From positions 9,260,501 through 9,324,500 of the forward strand of contig CP126191.1 of the NCBI GenBank assembly GCA_030272155.1: 64,000 bases of DNA, written 5' to 3'. Of this stretch, positions 21,997 to 33,317 are shown piece by piece (position 1 is the stretch's first letter; each line of letters begins with the position of its first letter). The notes beneath the pieces are model-generated. The model had not been told where the DNA came from. It ran no database searches and saw only the letters and a program-made list of their open reading frames with translations. This DNA comes from Tetradesmus obliquus (Eukaryota; Chlorophyta; Chlorophyceae; Sphaeropleales; Scenedesmaceae). A program made the position numbers and the translations under genes.

Positions 21997-23476
21997 CGGC
22001 TGAGTGGCAGCAAACTGATTGGAGGTGTAAGTGTTTTGTTTGTGCTGTGTGGGTTTGTGCTGTGTGGGCTGCAAATGAAAGGTTGATGGAGTCTTGCATG
22101 GCATGTCCTGTGGTGTGATGTGAGATGCTGTCTTGCTTGTGTGACAGGCGGACGTATGTGCCCAGTAGATTGGGCACGCAAACAATAGCATCCGTCTGAT
22201 AGCTGGCAGATTCTGCTGCTGTGCTGCTGGGTGGTTGTCAGGGCTATGCGTGTCCTTTCAGTCATCTACATTATGCTCTTCAGGCTTCATGCGAAGCTCA
22301 GGAGTCCTCGTCATAGTTCTAAAATGCTGCTAGGTGCTGCGTTGCTGAGCTGAGATGCTTGTCTTGGCTGTGTGGGAGGTGCAACCAGGTAGTACTAGCA
22401 TACAGCCTTGCGGTTACTTGGCTTCTCAGCATGGCTTTGTATGTCGTTGTAGCCAAGCTGCAGCAGCAGCAGCAGCAGCAGCGGCAGCAGCAGCGGTACT
22501 TTGCAACTGCTGTATACATGCGCAACGCATAGCAAGGTGAGCCACTGGCCACAGGTGTTGTGTTGTGGGTTCTGCATGTTGCTGTGTTTGTGTACTTGTT
22601 TGCGGCATGGCCGGTTGTTTCGCCTGGACTGCACGTAGCACGCAGCTTACTCTGGGCATCAGATTCAATATCAGCGGCTAGCAGCAGGCGGCAACACTTG
22701 TGCCACCGGCAGGGCGGGGCAGCAGGAACTGCATTACTGTACATGTTACATGTTGCGCACTTGAAACACAGCTTCTGTTATGTGCTGTTCTGTGAGCATG
22801 TTGCAGCACCGCTGTTGGCCCGCTCACAGCAGCAGTCACTTTCGTTGCCTTATCATGTTGGGTTGTTGAAAGCGCAGTGCCTGGCATACTGTTACGCATC
22901 AAGCCATAGCATCAACGCCATTGGCCCCGCGCATCAAGCCATCGGCTGGGTCCAGTTGACATGACCTGTGGATGATGTTGTAGCTGCAAGCTACAGCAGC
23001 AGTAGCAGCAGCAGCGTCAGCGGTGGCAATTGCTGCAGCGGCTGAGTTGGAAGTGTGGCACTGCCTAACCTGGCAGCCATTGAGCTGACGGGCCTTGGCG
23101 ATCTGTCTTGTCCTTGCCTATGCATGCTTTGGCTGACTAGTGCTACTAGTATACTGTAGTGTACTGTATCTGTCGTGGTCTGTGTTGTGCATTCAGGAGG
23201 TCGGGTGCCGCATTTGTGCTTCGCGGTACAATACTATAGGCAGCTAGAGGCGACATGCATTGAAAGGCAGTTTGTACATCGCTGCACTCAGCTGAGGATA
23301 TGAGTGGCAGATTTGTTGACGGCTGGTGCAATGACCTTGGGCAGCGTGCAGTGTGATTGCTTCACTTGCTCAGTCCAACTTTTGCATCACATGGCAGTCC
23401 TGGCTTGACACTGTTCTTACGAAACAGAACTGCCACAGTATGACAGCAGGCCCCCTGCAGTCAACTGAGCATGGCC
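21997..23476. other. Intergenic
   Basis: 3' flank of the membrane gene (TGTAA at about 22026), a CAG run at about 22458-22493, and no supportable gene. Short direct repeats such as TGCTACTAGTATACTGTAGTGTACTG near 23140 are minor. Confidence 0.5.
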
Positions 23477-24736
23477 GCATGTGGCACGGCTGCCTGCTGC
23501 CAGATCTGTTTGCATGTGGCACGGCTGCCTGCTGCCAGATCTGTTTGCATGTGGCACGGCTGCCTGCTGCCAGATCTGTTTGCATGTGGCACGGCTGCCT
23601 GCTGCCAGATCTGTTTGCATGTGGCACGGCTGCCTGCTGCCAGATCTGTTTGCATGTGGCACGGCTGCCTGCTGCCAGATCTGTTTGCATGTGGCACGGC
23701 TGCCTGCTGCCAGATCTGTTTGCATGTGGCACGGCTGCCTGCTGCCAGATCTGTTTGCATGTGGCACGGCTGCCTGCTGCCAGATCTGTTTGCATGTGGC
23801 ACGGCTGCCTGCTGCCAGATCTGTTTGCATGTGGCACGGCTGCCTGCTGCCAGATCTGTTTGCATGTGGCACGGCTGCCTGCTGCCAGATCTGTTTGCAT
23901 GTGGCACGGCTGCCTGCTGCCAGATCTGTTTGCATGTGGCACGGCTGCCTGCTGCCAGATCTGTTTGCATGTGGCACGGCTGCCTGCTGCCAGATCTGTT
24001 TGCATGTGGCACGGCTGCCTGCTGCCAGATCTGTTTGCATGTGGCACGGCTGCCTGCTGCCAGATCTGTTTGCATGTGGCACGGCTGCCTGCTGCCAGAT
24101 CTGTTTGCATGTGGCACGGCTGCCTGCTGCCAGATCTGTTTGCATGTGGCACGGCTGCCTGCTGCCAGATCTGTTTGCATGTGGCACGGCTGCCTGCTGC
24201 CAGATCTGTTTGCATGTGGCACGGCTGCCTGCTGCCAGATCTGTTTGCATGTGGCACGGCTGCCTGCTGCCAGATCTGTTTGCATGTGGCACGGCTGCCT
24301 GCTGCCAGATCTGTTTGCATGTGGCACGGCTGCCTGCTGCCAGATCTGTTTGCATGTGGCACGGCTGCCTGCTGCCAGATCTGTTTGCATGTGGCACGGC
24401 TGCCTGCTGCCAGATCTGTTTGCATGTGGCACGGCTGCCTGCTGCCAGATCTGTTTGCATGTGGCACGGCTGCCAGCTGCCAGATCTGTTTGCATGTGGC
24501 ACGGCTGCCTGCTGCCAGATCTGTTTGCATGTGGCACGGCTGCCTGCTGCCAGATCTGTTTGCATGTGGCACGGCTGCCTGCTGCCAGATCTGTTTGCAT
24601 GTGGCACGGCTGCCTGCTGCCAGATCTGTTTGCATGTGGCACGGCTGCCTGCTGCCAGATCTGTTTGCATGTGGCACGGCTGCCTGCTGCCAGATCTGTT
24701 TGCATGTGGCACGGCTGCCTGCTGCCAGATCTGTTT
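23477..24736. repeat. Minisatellite: 36 copies of a 35-bp unit
   Basis: The array is exactly 1260 bp, 36 uninterrupted head-to-tail units beginning GCATGTGGCACGGCTGCC and ending CAGATCTGTTT. I see one substitution in the whole array (T to A at 24475, copy 29). The unit has no stop codon in any frame on either strand, so all six frames stay open; these open frames are a by-product. There are no spacers between units, so it is not CRISPR. Confidence 0.98.
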
Positions 24737-25948
24737 GCACGCGTGCGTCAGCTGAATGTGCGCATCAGTCCAGGCCATCGTGTCGCCCGATCTGTCCTGA
24801 ACAGTACGGCTGTTGTGAAAAGACAAATTAGCAGGTTACCAATCTGAGCTTCACCATTGTCTTGCTGGGCTGAGGTGATCACCAGACATTTACATAATCA
24901 CCTTTTCACAGCTGCCAGAAGAGCAGTACACGTGACCACAACTTGTGCCACACGCACCGTGCAACTTGCAGGGGGCCAAGAGCTGCTGAACAGCTCCAAC
25001 AAAGTACTTGTCGATCTGCACAATAGATTCAACTCAACTGCTGGACATGCTTTGACCGCAGACCATACACACATCTGCCCTCCATGATGATGCAAAAGCA
25101 GGCTACACAGCACAATAACATGCATCACTGGTTGCCGCAACTGCAAGTGCGGCACTTGCCAACGCTAGCAGTTGCGCTTTACACCATCGTGACATTTTTG
25201 TCACAATCTGTCACAAAAATAAGCAGCAGTGTGAACAGCGGAACTCATGGGACTGAGCAGCATGACATGCAAATGCACCGCTGCGCACACAGCTTTCAGA
25301 CCGTGCACTTCTCAGATCTCGCACCAAACTTGTGAAGCGCACCAAACGTTTTGTCTTAAGTAAAGACGTATACTGAGATTACATCTGCACACAGCAGCAG
25401 CACCTGCTGCCAGCTTGTACTTAAACATGCAGTGCATCACGCAATTTGCACCGCAAGCTGTACACATCACAACAACATAACATCCTTAACATCTGCTGGA
25501 ACACAATCCCTGCTCGCCCCTCAGTAACAGCACTCCTGCACACCCTGCACATCATAGATGCTAGACGCACATGCCCACAACCTGCACCCCATGACAACGA
25601 CAAACACAGCGCACCCACATCCCCATGCATTCAGCCTCGTTTCAACCACACTTTCAGCCATCCTGCTCACCCTTTTGAACAACTGGACCAGCATGCAACT
25701 GCCCTTGCTTGCACAGCACATCCTTTCCTCACTTGGCCCATACACAAGCAGCATACAGGAGCGCACAAACCTTGACAGCTCTTACACATACAACCCAGGA
25801 ACACAAACGAAACACGCGCTGCACCCTACCACAAAGCACCAGCTTGCAAAGTGCAAGAAGAAGTCGCCTCCACCACACCCTCGCGTCCATGCTGCAGCTG
25901 AATCTCCTGGAAGTTCACGCCGCAGGCTCGCTCTTCACAACGAGAACT
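24737..25948. other. Intergenic and 3' flank of thylakoid protein gene
   Basis: No supportable gene. TTACA (TGTAA on the minus strand) at about 25781 lies 168 bp past the stop of the minus-strand gene at 25949. The central part is C/A-rich without splice logic. Confidence 0.5.
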
Positions 25949-26110
25949 TCACACCTTCTGGCCTGCCTTCAGCGCCTCCTCCAGCTCTTTCAGCGTCACC
26001 GGAGGAAGCTCGGTGGGAACTGTGCGGGGCACAGCAGCAGCTGCCTCTGCTGTTGCACGCTCAACTGCCTTTGCAAGCTTTGACTGTGTGGCTGGCTTGC
26101 GAGCCTCTGG

Positions 26111-26151
<41 letters not shown>

Positions 26152-28858
26152 ACGTAGACCTGCAAGGTTGAAGAACACGCATAGATCCGCGCGTGTACAG
26201 CATACCAGCCGCGGCAGGAGCTGAGCCACTGATGGTTGTGCTGTATGTGCATGCCATGCAGCTTGCAGCAGAGCATGCCGGCAGGCAGCAGCTACCTGTG
26301 ATTGCCCTTGACTGAACACCTCCCTTGTGTGTATGTTCCATGTGTGCGTGTGATGCTTGCATATGCCATGGCAAAGCCAGCAGCTGCAGCCAGCCTCTGT
26401 TTTGGGGCTCGCCGGCAAGCGCAACAGCACTGTTGTACACACATCACTGCACTGCTGTGTTGTATGTGCAACAGCGCTGATGTTGCGTGCCGGCTGGTAG
26501 CTACACTGTGCCGCAGTTGGGCTAGGAGGAGAGAAGAGAGGAGTGCCTAGTGCCTAGGGTCTACCTACAATGACAAGTGTGCAATGCAGTGCACAAGCAG
26601 GAAATGGGGAGGAGCCTCCTTGTCAGGTGTTGTATGGCACCAGCAATGCATTATGAGAAGGGAAATGCAGCCAGCAATACATGAGCAACAACCAATGCAA
26701 CAGATCTGGATGATCTCCCATGCATACGAGTGCATGCATGCATGCAGACACGCAGCAATGTTTGAAGACGCTGCAACGCTGGCAGTGCTGCACCGCGACG
26801 TGCACCATGCCAATTTGTTTCCCTTCTCACACTCACCTGCTGCCAGTGCTGCCACTGCCACTGCTGCCGCTGCTGGACGTGCCGTTGCTGCTGCTGCTGC
26901 CAGTGCTGCTGCCACCGGTGCCACCACTGACTGGGCTGCTGCTCCTAGACAGATTGCCAGTCAAACTTGCCACTGCAAGCTTGCCCAAAGGCGCCATTAA
27001 ATCAAGCAGCAGCGCGCCGGCACCAAGCACAGCAAGCGCGGGAGTCGCTGCACCCCTCTCTGGCAGGATAGGAATAGGAGAGGGAGGCGGGCTCCTGCGG
27101 CCAGTTGCTGCTGCAGCGCCATTGCCGTTGCCGTTATTGTTCGCCGCCGCTGCTGCTGCCTTGTTGACTGCCGGCGCAGCAGCAGCAGCAGTGAGGCTGG
27201 GCTTGACCAACTTTGGAGGCTCCGGGACATCAGGGCTGGTGGCACGGCTCAGGCTGCTGTGTGCCTTCTCAGTGACGGCCTGCGCACGCTCGACTGCTGC
27301 GGCGGCAGCAGCAGCGGACGCCGAGACCTCGCTGGCAGTTGCTGCTGCTGTGGCACTGACCTTGTCTGCTGCCTCCTTGACGACTTGCAGGATCTCCTGC
27401 GCTGACACTGCATCAGACATGGCAGGAGATGCGGCAGCAGCAGCAGCAGCAGCAGCAGGCTGCTTGGCTGGAGCTGCAGGAGCTGCCGGCACCGCCCGGG
27501 GCGCAGCAGACGCAACGCCAGCGCCATTGCTGCTTGCTGCAGCAGCAGCCAGAGGCGCGGCTCCAGCTGCGCTGCTTCCTGCACTGCCTGAGGAGCTGTC
27601 ACTGCTGCTGCTGCTGCTGCTGCCCTTCCAGATGAGTGCCACCATCAGCAGCGCTGCAATGGCAGCCAGCCCCTGCTGCACATCTGGTTTCTTTAGCTCT
27701 GCGCTGATCTGCTGCTGCAGGCTGCCGTTTTGCAGCTGAAGGATCAGCTGCTCCCACTTGGCCTGCAGCTGCTCCGCTGCAGTCTTGGACTCTGCAGTCT
27801 GGACCTCCATGATCTGCGCAGCTGCAGCCGGCTGTCATTACCATGGATACACCATTGTCATATTATGGGTGAGCCGCAGAGGCAGAGGCAAAACGGCATG
27901 TGCAGAACACAGCAGGGCAGCAGGCATGGGTTGTCAGCTGCAGGTGCAATGGCCTCGTGACACCATGAGGTACACCAGACGTGCTGCCGTGAAGCCTTTG
28001 ATGAGAAGAGATGCCAGCTTGGCGGCATGCGTGATGGAATGCGTGCATGCAAGCGAAAGCATACACTGGCTTCTCTCCTTGATCAATCATACGCACTGGA
28101 TGGATGAGCAGAGCTGCATGCCCCCAGGATGCGTGACTCTGCACTTCCACATTCTCAAATTGAATTTTCAAAACATGCGATGCTCTACATTCCCAGACTG
28201 CGGCTCACCTGGCGGCTCTTCTTGGCATGAGCAGGCTCCGCCCACAGCAGGCACACCACGGCAGGCAGCAGGCAGGCAGCCTGCAGCACAGCAAGCACGC
28301 AAGGCAGGGACACAAAGAGCAGGAGACAAGTCAGGGTCAGGATATGTTACTGCTGAACAGCTCTAACGTTGTCATAGATGAGTTGGCAGCTTGCTTGCGT
28401 ACATTGCTTGCAATGCACCACTTGCAATCTGATGCTGGCACTGCACAGACATGCTGCAGCTGCACTGTAGCCTGGTGCAACAGCAGGAGTAGCTGCAGGC
28501 GGCAGAATGCTTGCAGCTGCGCACCTTGAGTGCCTTGTAGAACACAGGTTCATTTGTGCCTTGCAGCTGCGTCTCGGACCGAAGCACGGAGTCCTGCAGG
28601 GCAGCAGCAGGAGAAGAGAGGCCACGTGTCACCTCTGCTCTGTCTCAGCCGCTAGCCGCACATCAGCTACTTTAATCGCTGCATGTAGTCATATGCTGAA
28701 AAGTGCGACTGCGATCTGCCTACCTGCGTCTGCGCACGGCCAGAAATCAGCCTGGTGCGTGTAGGTGCCGTGCCAGGCCTGATCGTCAGAAGTGGACTAC
28801 GCTGCGCGAGTCTGGAACTGGCCATGGAAAGCGTTGAAGACAGCGTTGACATCTGCAT
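25949..28858 (-). CDS. Predicted chloroplast (thylakoid) membrane protein, unknown function
   Basis: Five exons, 28858-28724, 28593-28525, 28280-28209, 27813-26837 and 26159-25949, GT-AG; the first four are in phase 0 and all close in frame, 487 residues. The N terminus (MQMSTLSSTLSMASSRLAQR, many Ser/Thr/Arg, no acidic residues for about 40) looks like a plastid transit peptide. Exon 3 encodes AACLLPAVVCLLWAEPAHA followed by KKSR, a hydrophobic stretch with an AHA end that resembles a thylakoid-transfer signal or a membrane anchor. A helix (TAAEQLQAKWEQLILQLQNG) and a second span (LAAIAALLMVALIW) follow, then long Ser/Ala/Gly low complexity with a helical stretch around EILQVVKEAADKVSATAAAT. 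The C-terminal exon ends in PPVTLKELEEALKAG. I recognise no family. Targeting is inference. Confidence 0.65.
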
Positions 28859-29767
28859 CTCGGCTGTTCACTTCGTAGTGGTGTCTCCTCTACTACAGTT
28901 TGGAGGGGCGAGAGCGAGCAATGCTCTTATAAGTCTTAAATCTAGCAGCCGTTTGCACCGAGACAGCCAGTCGCGCTTCTAGGCACTTGTTCACACTGCA
29001 AGTGTGGGTGTGCAGTTGCACAGCAGGTGGCTCGTAGGGCAACGCTGTACGTGCAAAACTGCAATTGTACGTAAACAAAAGCTGTTGGCTGTGAAGGCAA
29101 CATCTTTTAACACACCTGCAGGCCTGATCTAGAGGCTTTAGGGTTGAGTGCGTTCTCGCGGCAGAAGACGAGCGTGTCCTCAAACGATAGCTTCATATAA
29201 AATGCTTAAGGCAAAGCCGTAATGACCTGAAGCGTCAGCATCCCGGTACATCGTCAACAATGCTGCTTCTGTCAGTCTTGGTGGTACTTGTCAGTGTGTA
29301 GCAGCGTGCAGGTGTTGGCTTGAATACACCGCTGAAGCCGCTACAAATGTGATAAAGCAGTGGTTCCAAACTACAGCTGTTTTCTGCAGCTAAGGAATGC
29401 ATACGACTTGCAGGGGAGCGAGAGCGCTCAGCAGCAGCAGCAGAAGTGTGAGCCGCAGTGTGAGAACACAGGTAGCCTAGGTGTTCATTTCCAGCTGGAT
29501 GGAACTATAGCTGCAGCCACACGCAGAACGAGCACACCACGCAATTGGCACTTTGCATCACACTTTGCACTGCTCGTCAACAATCAAATTAATCAGGCAG
29601 CGTTGCCCATCCTCATCAACGATGTTGGTCACTGAGTAATGATTACTCAACCGCTTGCACCAGCAGCAACATGCTGCCATTGGTGGACGTACTTAGGCTT
29701 CGCCTCCCCGGCTCAATTGGATATTCCCCTTGCTGATTGGAGGGGCTACATAGGGCCGCTTATCACT

Positions 29768-29797
29768 GATGACGTTGTGACGTTGTGACGTCATCAT
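29768..29797. promoter_or_regulatory. Cluster of TGACGT (CRE/bZIP-like) sites
   Basis: GATGACGT, TGTGACGT and TGTGACGTCATC follow each other every 8 bp; the outer parts are an inverted repeat (GATGACGT/ACGTCATC). TGACGTCA is the classic bZIP/CREB core. Which gene it would serve is unclear: the nearest start codon (28858, minus strand) is 0.9 kb away. Confidence 0.35.
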
Positions 29798-31400
29798 CTA
29801 CCTGGGGCACTGTTGTTACTCCTGTGTCGTCACGCGTATCTCCATGCCTTGGCAAACGTTGCTATGATAGTGCTTTGTACATAGTATGACAATGTTCAGT
29901 GACTGCATACGGGTACGATGCAACAGCTAGGTTGACCTCAAAGCATGGTGGTGCATAAAGTGCTTGATGGCTGCTTGACGGGATTCCATAAGGAATTTAC
30001 ACCCAGTCGGGCGGAGGCTGTTCATTGCTGTTATGCAAATGCAGTACCGCTGTTATGCAGGCTTCCTGATCAGGCTTTGGTCAGCATGCACCACCGTGGC
30101 AGGCATCAAAATGCACTGCACTGGAAGGACGACTGTCCATGGTGGCGTGATGGGCACGCACCCTTGAGGTTTGCCAATTTTGTGTGTTTACCAAAGTAGG
30201 GCCACAGGCTCATCCACTAAGCCATGACAAGGTGCGCCAAGCCACGCCCGATACAACAATACCAATTGGCCAGACAATGGGGGGGGCGCCAGCAACCGTG
30301 CCGTTGAATGGACTAAAATGCTCACTGCGCCCTGATACAACAGTAAACTGACACCAACATACGCGACATTTTCCACCATGCCTAAATCAAGTGTGACGTG
30401 AGCCAAGCGCTACGCCACTTCCAGGTGGAACCCGAGCTGGCACCAAATCATTGCGGATGGAGCGGCTGGTATGCTCCAAATGCAGGCAGTTGACAAGCTG
30501 TACTCATCCAAGAACACAAAAAACACGATCCAGCATCTCGCCGGATTTTCCCACGGTGGTGCTCATCGCAGGCGGATCAGTTGTGCACTACTGCCACGCC
30601 GTGCTCAGTGACAGTAATAGGTGCAGTACAGCGCCCAGGAACGCTGCATGCACTTCTACAACGAGTTGACAGCTACGGTCAGTGACGGGCAAACCAGCAA
30701 GCGCCTTGTGAGCAATACTGTCAAACAAATACAGTACCCAATTCCACGTGGAATAGGACCAGCGGTTGAGGCGGCAACCAGGCGTGCAATCGCTCATATA
30801 TGCCGCATTTGTGTGATAGTAACATGTTACTGTGGTTCATGGTTCAGCGGCGCCGACGGTTGCTGTCCAATGATCCAAGGGCAGCAGGTGCTATCCGCGG
30901 ACTCTGTGCGTTCCTCGTTCAGTTCCAGCAGACGCAACGACAGCAGTAAGGTTTTGATAAACAGCAGCATGCCTTTCGCAGCTGAAAGCGTGGAATTCAA
31001 GGGCCGGACGGACGCTAATGCGAACACCAAACCCTCCGCGGGTCAAACTTTCGCTATCAGCACGCATAGCCCAAAAACTTCGCGTAAAATGCATAATTTA
31101 TTAACGGAGCAAGTTGTTTATGCATATCAGGATCGAAACGCTGAAAATATACTAGGGCTACTACGGCTATCGATGTACCCTAAACCGTCCTCAGACACAC
31201 GACAGCGAACCACCCTATATCCCTTCATGACCTAAAGGTCATTACGGGTACAAGATTTGAGGCAGATACGTCTCAAGGCACACCGACTCATTCACTGACT
31301 CGCTAGCTCCTGGTGCATCGCTTTAGTGTATCAGCTGCACCCACATGCATGCATATGGGCTGGTGAAACTATTTACAGGCAGCCCAACAGCTTCTGTTGC

Positions 31401-31628
31401 TTCCCTACCCTGATAGCATGCTGAAAGCGGCGGTGCATCAACGCAGCACACTTCCTGCTGCACATAGCAGCTCTGTGCCGCAGCCTGCTCATCCCAGGTG
31501 CCAACCAAAGCAGCGAGCACAGCTTGCAGGAAAGCCTGCTGCTCTGCCAGAGGCATCGCTGGCGCTGGTGTTGGGCTTTCTGCCATGGACGGGGTGCAGC
31601 CAGGGAGGTTTTTATGACACAGGTACAT
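31401..31628 (-). CDS. Possible small or partial coding exon, unknown
   Basis: The minus strand reads MAESPTPAPAMPLAEQQAFL and continues through VLAALVGTWDEQAAA to ACYQ before a CAG|GGTAGG donor-like site near 31405. Composition looks protein-like, but no second exon or family could be assigned, and it may be chance. Confidence 0.25.
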
Positions 31629-31992
31629 CGCCTATGCCAGCAGCTGCAGCATGCTGCTGACTGTACAGTGATACAGCTGCGCATGCGGGCTTCAGCAGCA
31701 GTAGCTGCATCTTTGCTCAGGTACAGAGCAGCAGCATATAATGTTGCTGTTGTTTTGGCAAGCCTGCTGTTTGAGCGTGTGTCTTGGTCACCAAGTGCTT
31801 GCTTAGCACAAGCAGGAGCGCATTTGGGGGTTGCTACACGTGCCGCGCTTATCCTGACAAGATGATCCGGCAGCTGTAGCTACATGTCTTCTCGTCAACC
31901 CAGCTGCTCAGGTCCGGTCTAGCAGTGGGGCGCACACAATGCAAGCACAGCTGCATACATTCTGAAGCAGCAGTCTGAACTGCGTCTGCTGC

Positions 31993-32086
31993 ATGTATGC
32001 AGGGGTGCAAGGCGTGCACGGCAGCAACTGCCAGGCAATGTATCAGCCAGCTGCTGCAGCAGAGGCGCGCTTTGCAGCATCGCTAC

Positions 32087-32136
<50 letters not shown>

Positions 32137-32385
32137 GGTACTAGTAGTTCTGCTGCCGCAGCAGCAGTAGAGCAGCAGCCTAAGCCTCCTAGCCAGCTTT
32201 CTGGCCCAACAGCAGCTGCCAATGTGGCAGCACCAGACGTGCAGCAGCAAGACGTCAGCATCTCACAGCAGCTTCACCAAGCATTGCCTGAAGTAGCAAA
32301 AGAGCTTGCGCGGGACATTCTGCGGGAAGATAACAGGGCCAGGACAAAGCAGCTGGTGGATGATGCTTGGCAGACATTGGAGTAA
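31993..32385 (+). CDS. Hypothetical Ser/Ala-rich protein or 3' terminal exon
   Basis: Open frame of 130 codons with an ATG at 31993 and another at 32038; ATGCAG|GGGTGCAAGG at about 31996-32002 could instead be a 3' splice site, making this a last exon. A run of about 16 Ser codons (AGC repeat, 32088-32135) is followed by a charged C-terminal helix, QALPEVAKELARDILREDNR then KQLVDDAWQTLE, which looks like real protein. TGTAA at about 32461, 76 bp past the stop, supports a transcript end on this strand. No family recognised. Confidence 0.45.
32088..32135 (+). repeat. (AGC)16 run, in frame as polySer
   Basis: 48 bp of CAG/AGC units inside the hypothetical reading frame at 31993-32385. Confidence 0.95.
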
Positions 32386-33151
32386 AGTGGTGCAGTTGGG
32401 ACTGTGTTCAGCGGCTGTGCATTGCATGATTGAATGGGTCAACAGTTGTCGGCAGGGCTGGTGTAATGAATCTTGGGCAGTGCATTGATGTACACATACA
32501 AGTACGCGCAGTATTTGACACGTTCAGAGTGCAGAGTTTCTGTGAATGTGGTGTTCTCGTGGTTGCATTTGGATTCTGGCAGCATTTGAAATGGTAGCGG
32601 CTCATTAGAAAAGCATGCTCTGACCGGGAGCTGGGCAATTGAAGTTTGCTTTGCCACGGCTTCCCTTTGCCGAAGGACAGTTAGCTGCAGCAGTTGTGGC
32701 ATCGCAAATGATGCATATGATCAGTTTGACAGTAGAATGGGCTTGGCATGTGTGTTGAGGGCAGAGTGTGCATGGTGGGGCATGTAAAGCTCATGCAAGC
32801 AGTATCATGGCCATGTTGGATGATCATCACCCACCATGATGGTGGTGGGGTTAACAGCTGTCACAGTGTGGTTAACAGGCATGGTGCGATATGCACTGCT
32901 CAATATACTATGTTTCAGAGGGGTTTTGTGCGTTCAATCAAATCTCAGTATGCATTGCTGCAGCCAAGTCAAGAAGCAGCCTGAAGCCCGTAATCACCAC
33001 CCCGGGGTGTCCGGGACCGCTACCAGGGTGACTGTGTCAACCCTCAGCACACGAGGCATCTGGACCTTTTTTCCGCTCATTGAGCTCCGTTTTATCATTT
33101 TCCAGTTTCGGAAGAACTTGCTTCCGCTCACATCAACAAATGACCTTGCTT

Positions 33152-33175
33152 GTACTTTTTACACGCGCCAGGTAC
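33152..33175 (+). promoter_or_regulatory. Two GTAC cores upstream of the copper-protein gene
   Basis: GTAC at 33152-33155 and 33172-33175 lie about 165 and 145 bp before the ATG. GTAC is the essential core of copper-response elements bound by CRR1 in Chlamydomonas, which drives CTR genes. The core is short, so chance occurrence is quite possible; the assignment rests on the neighbouring gene. Confidence 0.35.
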
Positions 33176-33317
33176 CGGCGCGTTATGCACGGTGGTGACA
33201 AGTAATGGCGCCGCACAACACACCTATGCCGCACTAACCGCAGAGATCTCAACCAAAAGGCACTTGTTTTGGTTCTGTATGCCTCCAGGCTCTGCCTCGC
33301 TCTCTTCACAGATATCG

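Larger units (their letters stand above)
28859..31992. other. Largely non-coding 3.1 kb
   Basis: It holds a TGACGT cluster at 29768-29797 and a 204-codon open frame at 30621-31235 that starts only at GTG and shows no domain, splice signal or usual codon bias; I do not call it. The stretch 30200-31240 is less CAG-rich than the rest of the window and may be an old insertion. Confidence 0.4.

Noticed and set aside
23477-24736. CRISPR-like array
   Set aside because: Units abut with no unique spacers and the DNA is eukaryotic.
23353-24847. Very long open frames on both strands (400-490 codons) over the minisatellite
   Set aside because: They exist only because the 35-bp unit lacks stops in all frames; the sequence is a pure tandem repeat with no codon bias or family.
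30621-31235. 204-codon frame as a gene
   Set aside because: It starts only at GTG, shows no domain or splice signals, and its composition is unlike the other exons.
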